DNA of 64,000 bases from assembly GCA_934045075.1 (NCBI GenBank), contig OW203722.1, positions 11,373,396-11,437,395 on the forward strand. The letters run 5' to 3'. A program made the position numbers and the translations under genes. The notes under the pieces are model-generated. The model had not been told where the DNA came from. It saw nothing but the letters and a program-made list of their open reading frames with translations, and did no database searches. Shown one piece after another: positions 1 to 10,530 of the stretch; the first letter of the stretch is position 1, and each line of letters starts with the position of its first letter. The DNA comes from Yponomeuta sedellus (Eukaryota; Arthropoda; Insecta; Lepidoptera; Yponomeutidae).

Positions 1-127
1 GGATGTTTTTAGAGATAAGATTAGATAAGAGACAAGTTAAATATTTTGATGTAGCATACCATTCGCATTAGGTGAACCCTGTAATGAAAGGTATTTTATG
101 GAAAAATAAATAAATAAATAAAAATTA
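1..127. other. flank outside the inverted repeat
   Basis: AT-rich sequence with a short taaa repeat near 105-120. No gene or element is recognised. Confidence 0.4.
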
Positions 128-1970
128 TTTATTCCTTAACTAAATATTCTGTAAATATAGCAGTCCATATTAATATTATATGATATTAGCTGGCGCCGCA
201 AACGTTGGTGTGATATCTATTAACCATACGATAAATTCTCGGCTCTCCGAATTCTTGTTCTAACTTACCTTCTTCTTCTTCTTCAGGCTATATTAGTCCA
301 CTGCTGGACATAGCCCTCCCCTAATGCCCGCCTAACTTACCTATATGTTGCAAATACACAAACTCATCAAAATCGGTGAACCCATTAAGGAAGAGTTCGA
401 TAACATGCACAGTGAGATTATTATATATTTGATTTACTATGGTTGTAACTTGTAAGTGCTAAATCTGGTATGTAATGTAAGTTTGTATGTATGTACAATA
501 TGACATTGAGCCCAGGTTAGCTGGAAAAAACTACAGAAAACTATTTATTTGTAAAAGTTCAATTTGCATCCAATAAAGAAATTTTCCTCGATCTAACCAT
601 ACCTAGATAGCTTTGTGCATTCAAAATTTTAGAGCGCAGCTCACAGAAAAAGAAGTATAACAATAACTTTTGATAGGTTGTTTTTTATTTGACAAAAGTT
701 ACAAGACGTTTTTACGGAAATTAATTAAATAATTTATTGCACAACCAGCGTCACACTCACATTGTTTAAAATTCCGGGTTCCTGAAGAAGGGTAACCTGT
801 GTATCAGGAACCAGAGCAGTGCCTTCAAATTACACAGGGAATTACAAAAAGCAAGAAGAACACGTAAAATAAAATAATAGGAAAAATTTAAAAACATTTA
901 ATGTTTGTCCTTCTAACCCAGCGATAGTCTTAGTGAGTACTACTAGGAAGGGGTATGGAAATATAAACATTACAATTCTGGCTATTTATAAACATACTTA
1001 TAAATCAGTAGAGAACTTATACAAATTAATTTGTTTGTATGAAATTATTGCTCGTTAAATGACAGTCTTCGTTAAAAAATAAAGTCCTAACCTAGTCTTG
1101 TAAATGAAGTCATTTTCTTCAAAATGTCTGCTGCAAACGTACGTGATTTTGTTCAATAACAATTTGACCGTGAAGCCATGTCGTCTATCGACATTTGTTG
1201 CATTGTGCTATCTTCGGGTAACCTGAAATAAATAATTATTAATTAAAAACCGCCCTAAGACTGATTAATTTTATTTATGACAGATCGACATCCTTGAAGT
1301 TCTTTATTAATTTGACAGCACACAGTAGATATAAAATCCAGTACTAGACACTTTTTTTCACAATAGTGATGCGATTGATTCGCTACATTATTATTATATT
1401 AATACACGTAGATTGTGCAGTGAAAACTCTTCAAGTTCATTTTCTATAAGATAAATGAACCTATCTTATTACAAATTCTTAATTTTATGAAAGTAGGTGG
1501 AACTATTGTAAATAAAAATAATATCAAAACCCCTTTTGGTAGTTTTTTAATTTATCATGCTGAATCTATAAATATATCAATGCAATGAATAGATTCAAAC
1601 AGGAAAAATATTAATCAATAATCATCAACAATCGAATTGGTAACTTCATAGAACGTTACTGAATCGAGCTTTCAAAAGTTAATTAACATATATAATGGAA
1701 TAAACACAAGAAATAAAAAAAACTTCTTTACTAAGTATCGATAACTTTTTCACTGAGGTAGTGGAAACGCCCATCCCTATCGCCCTAAAATAAACAACAT
1801 ACTTGTTACTGTGTTTAAATTGATTATACTCATGCTTTCTTAACTTTGAAACACTATTCTCAAATGATATTAAAGCTATGTGGCAATTCCAGTAGGTCAT
1901 AGTTAAAATTCAAGGGAAAAAACCACTATAAAGTACACAAACTTGAGTCTTACCGATGGAAGCTGATGAA
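128..1970. repeat. left arm of a long inverted repeat
   Basis: The reverse complement of this stretch matches 27336-29086 over its whole length with scattered substitutions and small indels. The outer end begins near the motif ttattccttaactaaat and the inner end stops in the first THAP exon (gaagctgatgaagg). The two arms bracket about 25 kb that contains Ssu72 and ethanolamine kinase. The left arm carries a 62-bp LINE-tail insertion at 271-332 that the right arm lacks. Confidence 0.9.
271..332 (-). mobile_element. 62-bp LINE 3' tail with target duplication
   Basis: An extremely 5'-truncated LINE end (minus strand, ending in an AAG-type microsatellite) is flanked by the 10-bp direct repeat taacttacct at 261-270 and 333-342. 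The right arm of the inverted repeat has the uninterrupted site. The core (ggctatattagtccactgct on the + strand) recurs in the longer tail at 40176-40422, so both belong to one family. Confidence 0.85.
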
Positions 1971-2029
1971 GGTGGTTTTGTTTTCGCTTCTCCCGAATGG
2001 GTTTTACATCCCAATATCACACACGCCAT
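757..2029 (-). pseudogene. broken THAP-domain gene, copy C
   Basis: Exon 1 (about 2029-1954) starts MACVILGC, the C-x4-C start of a THAP zinc-dependent DNA-binding domain, and after a frame change ends FISFHR before a GTAAG donor. Exon 2 (about 1222-1092) continues LPEDSTMQQMSIDDM and, after another frame break, KITYVCSRHFEENDF, the C-x2-H half of the domain. A third exon near 850-757 encodes TALVPDTQV. The tryptophan conserved in THAP domains is serine here but intact in the partner copy at 27.3-28.5 kb. Frame breaks and a stop after NCY make it a pseudogene. The introns are kept, so it arose by DNA duplication, not retroposition. Confidence 0.75.
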
Positions 2030-2060
2030 TCCGATGTATTACGTATACTCCATACTGCGA

Positions 2061-4441
2061 ATATCCACTGAAATCCACTTCAGATTGTCTTAAAACATCC
2101 CAAAAAACACAAGGTTTTTGGAGACGACGCACTCCAACATCTGTTGTCTAACACACTGCCAAATCGAAGGTACTTGGCAGCCTACTACAAGCTGTGATTT
2201 TTTAAACATCTCTAATTCGGTAGCATAATGGTAACCAAAGGTAACCAACTTGACAATTGAGGGTGGTACGTTTTGAATAATAAAACATTACACTACTATA
2301 TTTTTCTCTGTCTAACACGTGGTTGGCGAAGTTTAAAATTACTGAGACAAACATGTGTCAGGTGTTCATTTTATAACGCTCCTTCTATGCTTTAGTTCTT
2401 ATTCTGAGGGTTAAGCCCGTAGTTAGTAGTAGTTAGCAATACCAACCAATAGAGCAAAAATGCAATGTCAAAAGTAAGTGCTACCAACATAATAACTTGT
2501 CTGTACAATAGGGACGTCCACTTACATTGCTACATTTATCGATATCGATAAATTATCATCCAGGGGCTTCGCAGTTAGCCTAATTAAATTTATAAAAATC
2601 AATGTTTTCAATAAAACGACAAATAAATTAGTATTTTATTATTTATTATCAAATCACAATAATTGTGGTCAAGGTCTATTGAATTTATTTCAGCAGCTAT
2701 TTGGTTTTTCTTTAGAGGTGTCCAATCTGAGCGAACTTCATCATTCGCTGGTTTGGATTCAGGTGCTGAAATCGTAAAAAAAAGTTAAGTTGAGTCGTAA
2801 TTGCCTATTAATTTGTTCGTAAACTATGCTACTTACCGGGATAGTTCTGATAAATATGCTGAGATTCCAGGCCACAATAATTGTGGTCAAACCCTACTGG
2901 ACCAATTGCAACAGCTGATATTTTGGCTGCTGTACAAGGTTCTGAAAATGATAACACTTTGTAATTTATCAAAGTAAACAAACACTATTTAAAAACCTAT
3001 TTAGAGGCTAAAAATTTCACCCATGCCGGGATTCGAACCCGCAACCTCTGGCTATCCGTACCAGCGCTCTACCAATTGAGCCAATGGGCGACTCACGGCA
3101 TCAGTGAAATTTCGAACCTCTTTACAATATTCTCTGTATTACGTACAGGCAGCGACATCTGACTTAAGCAAATTGCATTACTTACAGCCCTGACTACCTA
3201 CTTTGCAGTTAGGTTAGGTTTTGTTCCTTAGCACGGGTTAGTGCACTGAAATCCATATATCCACTGAAATCCACTTCAGATTGTCTTAAAACATCCCAAA
3301 AAACACAAGGTTTTTGGAGACGACGCACTCCAACATCTGTTGTCTAACACACTGCCAAATCGAAGGTACTTGGCAGCCTACTACAAGCTGTGATTTTTTA
3401 AACATCTCTAATTCGGTAGCATAATGGTAACCAAAGGTAACCAACTTGACAATTGAGGGTGGTACGTTTTGAATAATAAAACATTACACTACTATATTTT
3501 TCTCTGTCTAACACGTGGTTGGCGAAGTTTAAAATTACTGAGACAAACATGTGTCAGGTGTTCATTTTATAACGCTCCTTCTATGCTTTAGTTCTTATTC
3601 TGAGGGTTAAGCCCGTAGTTAGTAGTAGTTAGCAATACCAACCAATAGAGCAAAAATGCAATGTCAAAAGTAAGTGCTACCAACATAATAACTTGTCTGT
3701 ACAATAGGGACGTCCACTTACATTGCTACATTTATCGATATCGATAAATTATCATCCAGGGGCTTCGCAGTTAGCCTAATTAAATTTATAAAAATCAATG
3801 TTTTCAATAAAACGACAAATAAATTAGTATTTTATTATTTATTATCAAATCACAATAATTGTGGTCAAGGTCTATTGAATTTATTTCAGCAGCTATTTGG
3901 TTTTTCTTTAGAGGTGTCCAATCTGAGCGAACTTCATCATTCGCTGGTTTGGATTCAGGTGCTGAAATCGTAAAAAAAAGTTAAGTTGAGTCGTAATTGC
4001 CTATTAATTTGTTCGTAAACTATGCTACTTACCGGGATAGTTCTGATAAATATGCTGAGATTCCAGGCCACAATAATTGTGGTCAAACCCTACTGGACCA
4101 ATTGCAACAGCTGATATTTTGGCTGCTGTACAAGGTTCTGAAAATGATAACACTTTGTAATTTATCAAAGTAAACAAACACTATTTAAAAACCTATTTAG
4201 AGGCTAAAAATTTCACCCATGCCGGGATTCGAACCCGCAACCTCTGGCTATCCGTACCAGCGCTCTACCAATTGAGCCAATGGGCGACTCACGGCATCAG
4301 TGAAATTTCGAACCTCTTTACAATATTCTCTGTATTACGTACAGGCAGCGACATCTGACTTAAGCAAATTGCATTACTTACAGCCCTGACTACCTACTTT
4401 GCAGTTAGGTTAGGTTTTGTTCCTTAGCACGGGTTAGTGCA
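2061..4441. repeat. tandem duplication, 1196-bp period
   Basis: The stretch 2061-3245 repeats almost letter for letter at 3257-4441. Each unit holds the last two exons of the THAP gene (minus strand; extra copies at about 2941-2837 and 2765-2608) and a tRNA-containing SINE. Because the SINE is inside both units, the tandem duplication came after the SINE insertion. The near identity suggests a recent event. Confidence 0.93.
2988..3245 (-). mobile_element. tRNA-containing SINE, tandem copy
   Basis: Duplicate of the SINE at 4184-4459, carried along by the tandem duplication. On the minus strand it has a pol III A box (TGGCTCAATTGG) and B box (GGTTCGAATCC) inside a degenerate tRNA-like region at about 3020-3090. 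Confidence 0.8.
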
Positions 4442-5543
4442 TTAAAAATAAAAATAGTGTAAACAAACACTAGTTACAAAAAACTTCAGCGATACATGAA
4501 AAGTCTACGTACCAGAGTTGTTTCGTGAAGCTCCACAACTAATAGGTTTTTGTATAACTGAATCTGAAAATAAACAATTGCAAGAATAGTCCGAAGAAAA
4601 ATAAATAGTTTGTTCCTGTTTACCACATAACTGCATAATTGACTATGTAACTATCAAATACATTTTTATAAAAAAATATTTTAAGTTTAAATTAGTAAAA
4701 AAAAAAAATATTTTAGTAATTCCAATCACTAACCAGTTTCAAGTGATGCGACGTGGCTTCTTGGTAAGGAAACTCAGCTAGCAAGTAATCAGGAAGAGGA
4801 GGCGCATTTATAAGTAGAGAAGGTACAGCCCTGTAAAAAAATGTTTATCTAAGTAATTTAATTTATGTATTAAGCCGTAATAATAATATTGCGTTCTAAA
4901 TGACGGAGCAAACTACATTCAAATGTTCGACGTAAAGCAAGGCGTATTTTGTTTTTTAATTACATAATTATTCATGAAATGTAGTAAGTGTTACATTATA
5001 ACACAACTCACCATTTCTGTAATCGGCTTCCTTTTTTTGTTTAAATCTTTCAGCCGGAAATGATCTGCACAAACATATTTATGTTGGTGGAGTTTTTCAA
5101 TGGGGATATACGCAAGATCTTCCACAATTTTCACCCATTGTCTGCATTGAAAAAAAAAACCACATTCAATGCAGCTAATGCTAAAAGTGCATCGTTGAAA
5201 TATTGTTATGGCTTACAGCAATTCACCCGTCGTATACTGAGTAGTAATTCTGACCAAGGTACTGATCAGATATTTTTTTATCGATATTGAATAAGTGTAT
5301 GGCACATCACTATGACATTGAAACCTCATAATATTTTTCTCTTATTATATTAGTTACGTTATTTAACATAATTTATGATCTTGCTCTTGTGCAAGATGAC
5401 AAAAACTGTAGCCAGAAATACTTACCGGTCTTTATCCCTAGGAAATTTATGTACTCATAAACTTTCTTTTGGTAGGTACCCTTTGACCGGCTGCATCTTA
5501 TTTTACAAATGGCACAAGTTCGACACCATCCGATCAGTGCCAT
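3804..5543 (-). pseudogene. broken THAP1-like gene, copy A
   Basis: Six exons with good GT/AG ends: 5543-5426, 5141-5012, 4830-4734, 4563-4513, 4137-4033, 3961-3804. Exon 1 begins MALIGWCRTCAIC (C2CH start), exon 2 gives RQWVKIVEDLAYIPIEK and YVCADHF, and exon 3 starts with the AVPSL box that closes THAP domains. Exons 5 and 6 each carry a DHNYC motif, the D-H-x-Y pattern of HCF-1-binding motifs in THAP1-type proteins. Summed length is about 215 codons, like THAP1. A short duplication (ctac) in exon 1 breaks the frame and exon 2 has lost bases after the C-x2-H, so this copy is dead. No P-transposase catalytic region is visible. Confidence 0.8.
4184..4459 (-). mobile_element. tRNA-containing SINE with target duplication
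   Basis: Flanked by the 13-bp direct repeat taaacaaacacta at 4171-4183 and 4460-4472, inside intron 4 of THAP copy A. The tRNA-like part reads with A and B boxes on the minus strand, but position 33 of the anticodon loop is C and the acceptor stem has a mismatch, so it is not a working tRNA gene. The matching intron of the right palindrome arm (near 7125-7150) is empty. Confidence 0.87.
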
Positions 5544-5760
5544 TATTAAAAGAAAATCACTAAACACTGTACAACAAGATACACACAGTTAGATATTGAA
5601 AAAACATAAAACACAAAAATTTTAACTAGAAAACGTTCTTATAAGTGCCGCGTTCCGCCATATTTGTTGTGTTTTCAGTTTGATTGACATTGACAGCAAA
5701 GAAAGAGTAAGTAGTATTAAAGAGTGAGACAAATATATGTCCGCCATTAAAACAGGGCTA

Positions 5761-5852
5761 AATGCGAACAAATAATTCAAAGTTCCTACTTGCGCTAGGC
5801 TGTATATAACCAGCCTAGCGCAAGTAGGAACTTTGAATTATTTGTTCGCATT
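5761..5852. repeat. perfect centre of the palindrome
   Basis: 5761-5802 and 5811-5852 are exact reverse complements, separated by the 8-bp spacer tatataac. This is the head-to-head junction of two THAP elements. The flanking 5640-5760 and 5853-5980 remain highly similar. Confidence 0.95.
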
Positions 5853-6054
5853 TAGCCCCGTTTTAATGGCGGACATATATTTGTCTCACTCTTTAATACT
5901 ACTTACTCTTTCTTTGCTGTCAATCAAACCGAAAACTCAACAAATGTCATGGCGGAACGCGGCACATATTAGAAAGTTTTCTATTTAAAAATGTTTTTTC
6001 AATATCTAGCTGTGTGTATCTTGTTGTACAGTGTTTAGTGATTTTCTTTTAATA

Positions 6055-7594
6055 ATGGCACTGATCGGATGGTGTCGAACTTGTGCCATTTGTAAAATAA
6101 GATGCAGCCGGTCAAAGGGTACCAAAAGAAACTTTATGGGTAAATTTCTTAGGGATGAAGACCGGTAAGTATTTCTGACTACAGTTTTTGTTATCTTGCA
6201 CAAGAGCAAGATCATAAATTATGTTAAATAACGTAATTAATATAGGTACTATGAGAAAAATATTATCGTGTTTCAATGTCATAGTGATGTGCCGTACACA
6301 TATTCAATATCGATAAAAAAATATCTGATAAGTACCTTGGTCAGAATTACTACTCAGTGTACGACGGGTGAATTGCTGTAAGCCATAACAATTTTTCAAC
6401 GATGCACTATTAGTGGCTGCATTGAATGTTTTTTTTTTTTAGATGCAGACAATGGGTGAAAATTGTGGAAGATCTTGCGTATATCCCCATCGAAAAAACT
6501 CCACCAACATAAATATGTTTGTAGAGATCATTTCCGGCCGAAAGATTTTAACAACGATTTTAAAAGGAAGCCGATTAAAGAAATGGTGAGTTGTGTTATA
6601 AACTTATAATGTAACACTTACTACATTTCATGAATAATTATGTAATAAAACACAAAATACGCCTTGCTTTACGTCGAACATTTGAATATATTTTGCTCCG
6701 TCATTTAGAACGCAATATTATTATTACGTCTTAATACGTAAATGACATACTTTGATAAACATTTTTTTACAGGGCTGTATCTTCTCTACTTATAAATGCG
6801 CCTCCTCTTCCTGATTACTTACTAGCTGAGTTTCCTTACCACGTAGCCACGTCGCATCACTAGAAACTGGTTAGTGATTGGAATTACTAAAATATTTTTT
6901 TTACTAATTTTTAACTTAAAATATTTTTTTATAAAAATGTATTTGATAGTTACATAGTCAATTATGCAGTTATGTGGTAAACAGGAACAAACTATTTTTT
7001 TTTCGGACTATTCTTGCAATTGTTTATTTTCAGATTCAGCTATACAAAAACCTATTAGTTGTCGAGCTTCACAAAACAACTCTGGTACGTAGACTTTTCA
7101 TGTATCGCTGAAGTTTTTTGTAACTAGAGTTTGTTTACTTTGATAAACTACAAAGTGTTATCATTTTCAGCACCTTGTACAGCAGTCAAAATATCAGCTG
7201 TTGCTATTGGTCCAGTAGGGTTTGACCACAATTATTGTGGCCTGGAATCTCAGCATATTTATCAGAACTATCCCGGTAAGTAGCATAGTTTACCAACAAA
7301 TTAATAATCAATAACGACTCAACTTAACTTTTTTTGACGATTTCAGCACCTGAATCCAAACCACCGATTGATGAAGTTCGCTCAGATTGGACACCTCTAA
7401 GGAAAAACCAAATAGCTGCTGAAATAAATTCAATAGACCTTGACCACAATTATTGTGATTTGATAATCAATAATAAAATACTAATTTCATTTGTCGTTTT
7501 ATTGAAAACATTGATTTTTATTAATTTTATTAAGCTAACTGCGGAGCCCCTGGATGAAAATTTATCGATATCGATAAATGTAGTACCAATGTAA
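6055..7594 (+). pseudogene. broken THAP1-like gene, copy B
   Basis: Exons 6055-6164, 6449-6585, 6773-6869, 7034-7084, 7171-7275 and 7347-7594 mirror copy A. Exon 1 encodes MALIGWCRTCAICKIRCSRS and ends GKFLRDEDR in frame with RQWVKIVEDL of exon 2, so here exon 1 is sound. An extra A in exon 2 (cgaaaaaact) then breaks the frame before the C-x2-H. Exons 5 and 6 keep GFDHNYC and LDHNYC. The last exon runs on past the stop used in copy A. Copies A and B carry different lesions, so both descend from an intact gene that was duplicated and then decayed separately. Confidence 0.8.
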
Positions 7595-7812
7595 GTGGAC
7601 GTCCCTAATGCACAGACAAGTTGTTATGTTGGTAGCACTTTTGACATTGCATTTTTGCTCTATTGGTTGGTATTGCTAACGGGGCTAAACTCATTACAAA
7701 AGCATATAGGGAGGTCCCGTCTCTTATTTATATGCTCTGTGCTCAATACAAAAGCTTTAACTTATATATCTGGCATCTAAGGAGGTCCCATCTCTTAAAA
7801 CGTAGTGTTTAT

Positions 7813-8315
7813 TAGGAGTGGGTCGTTGTCCGATTTTCGACGACGAAACGCAACCGTTTTTTCTGGAACGAAAACAGGTCCTCGAAACGGTCCTCGTTCG
7901 CAACTGGTTTCATTGTATGCGAACGAGCAAGGCGTAGAGGACGGTCAAACGAGTGCGAACGAGACGAAATCACGAAACATCGGAAAAAATAAGTTGTTTT
8001 ACACGATATTCGACTGTATACTCATAGACATAAAGATTACTTTATTGTATCACAGACCAAAACGAACGGAACGAGCAAGGAGCCGACGACGACGTCGCAA
8101 TGATCTCATTACGTTCTAGGCTCTATTAATATAGCACTAAAGGACATATCCGCGTCAAACAATCTAAGGACTGGTCTCGCGACGAACAAACGCTGGCACT
8201 GCTTTAGAGTTTAGAGTCTCTGGCACTGCTTTATAATGAAACGTAAAACGGTCCTATCGTCGCGGAACACAAAACGGTCTTATAAAACGGTTCGTCTTTG
8301 CAACGATCACGCCTA
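7813..8315. mobile_element. hAT-type MITE, 503 bp
   Basis: Flanked by the 8-bp direct repeat gtgtttat at 7805-7812 and 8316-8323. Its ends are imperfect inverted repeats (taggagtgggtcgttg and caacgatcacgccta). The interior is rich in cgaacg/cgaaac motifs and has no transposase. It interrupts the 3' end of the THAP element. Confidence 0.85.
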
Positions 8316-8333
8316 GTGTTTATATACTCTGTG

Positions 8334-8542
8334 GTTATATACTCTTTGGTTTTGCTGCTGACCAGTGAGTCGAGTGACGAAGTTTATTTAAAATTTGCAA
8401 GCTTTTGTGGAATTCTAAAATGATGAAGTCGACGTAATTTTTATACGAAACGCAAGAACAATTATGAAACTTATATGAAATAGATGTTGGGCATGTACTA
8501 CGTAATAACCGCAAGTACCTACTTATTTGTGTTGAAAGAAGT
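8334..8542. other. Ssu72 upstream region
   Basis: Lies between the THAP element and the Ssu72 start codon. It begins with a partial repeat of the element end (ttatatactctttgg). It should hold the promoter and 5' UTR of Ssu72, but no TATA box or initiator was singled out. Confidence 0.4.
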
Positions 8543-9124
8543 ATGATGGATGAACTGTATATTGCAGTGGTTTGTTCTTCGAATATGAACCGGAGCATGG
8601 AGGCTCACGCTTTTCTAGTTAAGAAGGGATTCAAAGTAAAATCATTCGGAACTGGAGAAAAAGTCAAGTTACCAGGTGCTTCTGCAGACAGACCGAATTG
8701 CTACGAGTTCGGAGTTCCCTATGACGATATTTACAATGACTTATTAGAGAAGGACAAGACATATTATACACAGAATGGATTATTACACATGCTGGACAGA
8801 AATAGGCGAATAAAAGAATGCCCTGAGAAGTTTCAAGTGTCCACAGAACGTTTTGATGTGGTCATAACCTGTGAAGAGAGGGTATATGATCAAGTGATCG
8901 TGTGGTTCAATTCGCGAAGGTCTGTTCATAACCAGCCTGTCCATGTCATTAATATAGACATACAGGACAACCATGAAGAGGCTACTATTGGGGCATTCCT
9001 AATTAGCGATATGGTCACTAAAATGGCTCAAAGTGATGATCTGGATAATGATATTGATGAACTACTTCACGAGTTTGAAGCTAAATGCCACAGGCCAATT
9101 TTGAATTGTATTATGTTTTATTGA
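8543..9124 (+). CDS. Ssu72: RNA polymerase II CTD phosphatase Ssu72
   Basis: Intact 193-residue single-exon frame, the usual size for Ssu72. The family removes phosphate from serine 5 (and 7) of the RNA polymerase II C-terminal repeats and works in the nucleus with the 3'-end cleavage machinery. The N-terminal VCSSNMNRSMEAH holds the C-x5-R phosphatase loop (Cys near residue 11). FDVVITCEERVYDQVI carries the conserved aspartate region, and VHVINIDIQDNHEEATIGAF is the family signature; the end CIMFY is also typical. Either of two adjacent ATGs (8543, 8546) may start it. The absence of introns could be ancestral or mean a retrocopy; no flanking duplication was found. The gene sits directly beside the THAP element. 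Confidence 0.96.
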   Translation: MMDELYIAVVCSSNMNRSMEAHAFLVKKGFKVKSFGTGEKVKLPGASADRPNCYEFGVPYDDIYNDLLEKDKTYYTQNGLLHMLDRNRRIKECPEKFQVSTERFDVVITCEERVYDQVIVWFNSRRSVHNQPVHVINIDIQDNHEEATIGAFLISDMVTKMAQSDDLDNDIDELLHEFEAKCHRPILNCIMFY

Positions 9125-9495
9125 GACAACCAAAAAACATTCTTCTGTTATTGTTCTTAAGTAATTGAATGCTAGCCATTCTGTGCGAGTTGAAATTGCT
9201 ACCATGAAGTTCTAATTAAAGAAATACGAATGAGAACAAAGCTGGCACCTTGCTTGAAAATTGACTACAAAATATTCTAAAGCTGGCATCTAATACATTC
9301 AACTCTTCTTACACTTAAATTTAATGCAATTTGAAAGAGAGTTAAGCACAGTACGTATATAGGGCTTCTCACCAAATTTTAAAGACAGAAAAAAACAGCC
9401 AACATGACCTCCCATGAAGACAAATAATTTTGAAATGAAATACCTAGGTGACTTTATTGTTAATAACATAGAATGTAAGGATTTTCATACAATAT

Positions 9496-9511
9496 AATAA
9501 AATGGAATAAA
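9496..9511 (+). terminator. Ssu72 polyadenylation signals
   Basis: Two AATAAA hexamers (9496-9501, 9506-9511) lie about 380 bp after the Ssu72 stop codon, a plausible end for its 3' UTR. Confidence 0.55.
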
Positions 9512-10146
9512 TTTAATTAAAAAACATAGTTTTTATCTGTTTCATAAGAAATTCACTTGGTTTGGATATTTTAGAGAAAATTTAACCCTGTAGTTGATAA
9601 CCTACTGTTGAAATAACCACCAATGTGCCATCTCAACATACATTGTGCGCATAAAATCAAACATCTGCCAAATCAGTAAGGAATATGACAGACAATTTTA
9701 ATCTCAAGGTTTCTGCATGTATTGACCTTAAGATTAGAATGGTAGAAAGATGAACCATGACCTCTGATCCGTTATAACCGGGCCTCTTTAGATAACCTGT
9801 ACTTATTTTAGTTAAGCTATTTAATAAATTAAACAATACTAATCCATTTTGGCAACAGTTATTATTATACTGGTGGAATCATACATAATTGTAAACTTCT
9901 AAATGGTGGTGTTGTTACTGAATAACAAGATAACGCAAATAGGTTACATAGATAATATAAAAGTTAACTCTTTGATGACTCTGTACCTAATGTAAATACC
10001 CTCATAAAAGATAATACCACCTGAGCCATCATAATTCTTAAAAGCAAAATTGTTTGAATACTTTGGTGAGATTACAGATAAGTACCTATTATTGCTTGTC
10101 TTTCTATTAGATCTTTATACTCAAGACTTGCCACTAAATAAAATAT
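9512..10146. other. gene-free stretch after Ssu72
   Basis: AT-rich and without open frames of note. No repeat boundary is recognised until the TIR element begins at 10149. Confidence 0.5.
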
Positions 10147-10530
10147 ATCGACGGTTAAAAGGATATAGGGCATAAGCGACATTTTGGTCTAAACTGACTT
10201 TTGAATGCCATCTCACTTGAAAAAAAAATCTGCGTCGAATGCGCTTACTCCCACGGCTCTACAATGACTTTATTGTCGCTTGTCTCCAAGCAAAAAACTG
10301 GGTTTTTAGATGTCGTTTTGGTGTTACCGACCTATTTTTAGGTCGTTTTTTCCTTAACGGCACTTGTATCCCTGTAAAAATGGCATTAACTTTGGCCTCT
10401 AGTCGGTAATGTCTTTTTACTTCCTACTGGTGTGGAGCTTCTGGGCGCTTACGTTTCTTTACCAGAAGCAACTATTTTTAAAGTTGGAACTAATGTCTCT
10501 TTACCATTGTCGTCAAAAAGATTAAGCGTT

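Larger units (their letters stand above)
3627..5802 (-). mobile_element. left palindrome arm: THAP element, inverted copy
   Basis: The reverse complement matches 5811-7680 closely, with position p pairing to about 11613 minus p until a SINE (4184-4459) shifts the register by about 288 bp. It contains all six THAP-gene exons. The inner end is cagcctagcgcaag read on the minus strand. The outer end is cut before the 3' terminus seen in the right copy. It lies head to head with the right copy across an 8-bp spacer (tatataac). Confidence 0.85.
5811..8333 (+). mobile_element. THAP element, right copy (P-superfamily-like)
   Basis: Begins cagcctagcgcaagtagg and ends gtgtttatatactctgtg. The same two ends occur on the 201-bp deletion derivative at 30178-30378, which has perfect 8-bp target duplications, so these are taken as the true termini. 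Without the nested hAT MITE (7813-8315) the unit is about 2.0 kb and is almost filled by the six-exon THAP gene. Eight-bp duplications plus a THAP domain suit the P superfamily, but no RNase-H-like transposase domain is present and long terminal inverted repeats are not obvious, so it would have to be moved in trans. Confidence 0.65.

Noticed and set aside
3020..3090. tRNA gene on the minus strand (also 4216-4290, 57595-57668, 62229-62310)
   Set aside because: A and B boxes and a cloverleaf are visible, but position 33 is C, the acceptor stem is mismatched, and each copy sits in a repeat with target duplications; these are SINEs.
7805..8119. 104-codon basic open frame
   Set aside because: It lies entirely within the hAT MITE and its composition follows the cgaacg repeats.
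3627..8333. Full P-type transposase
   Set aside because: No frame in or near the unit shows a GTP-binding or RNase-H-like catalytic region; only the THAP, AVP and DHNY parts are present.
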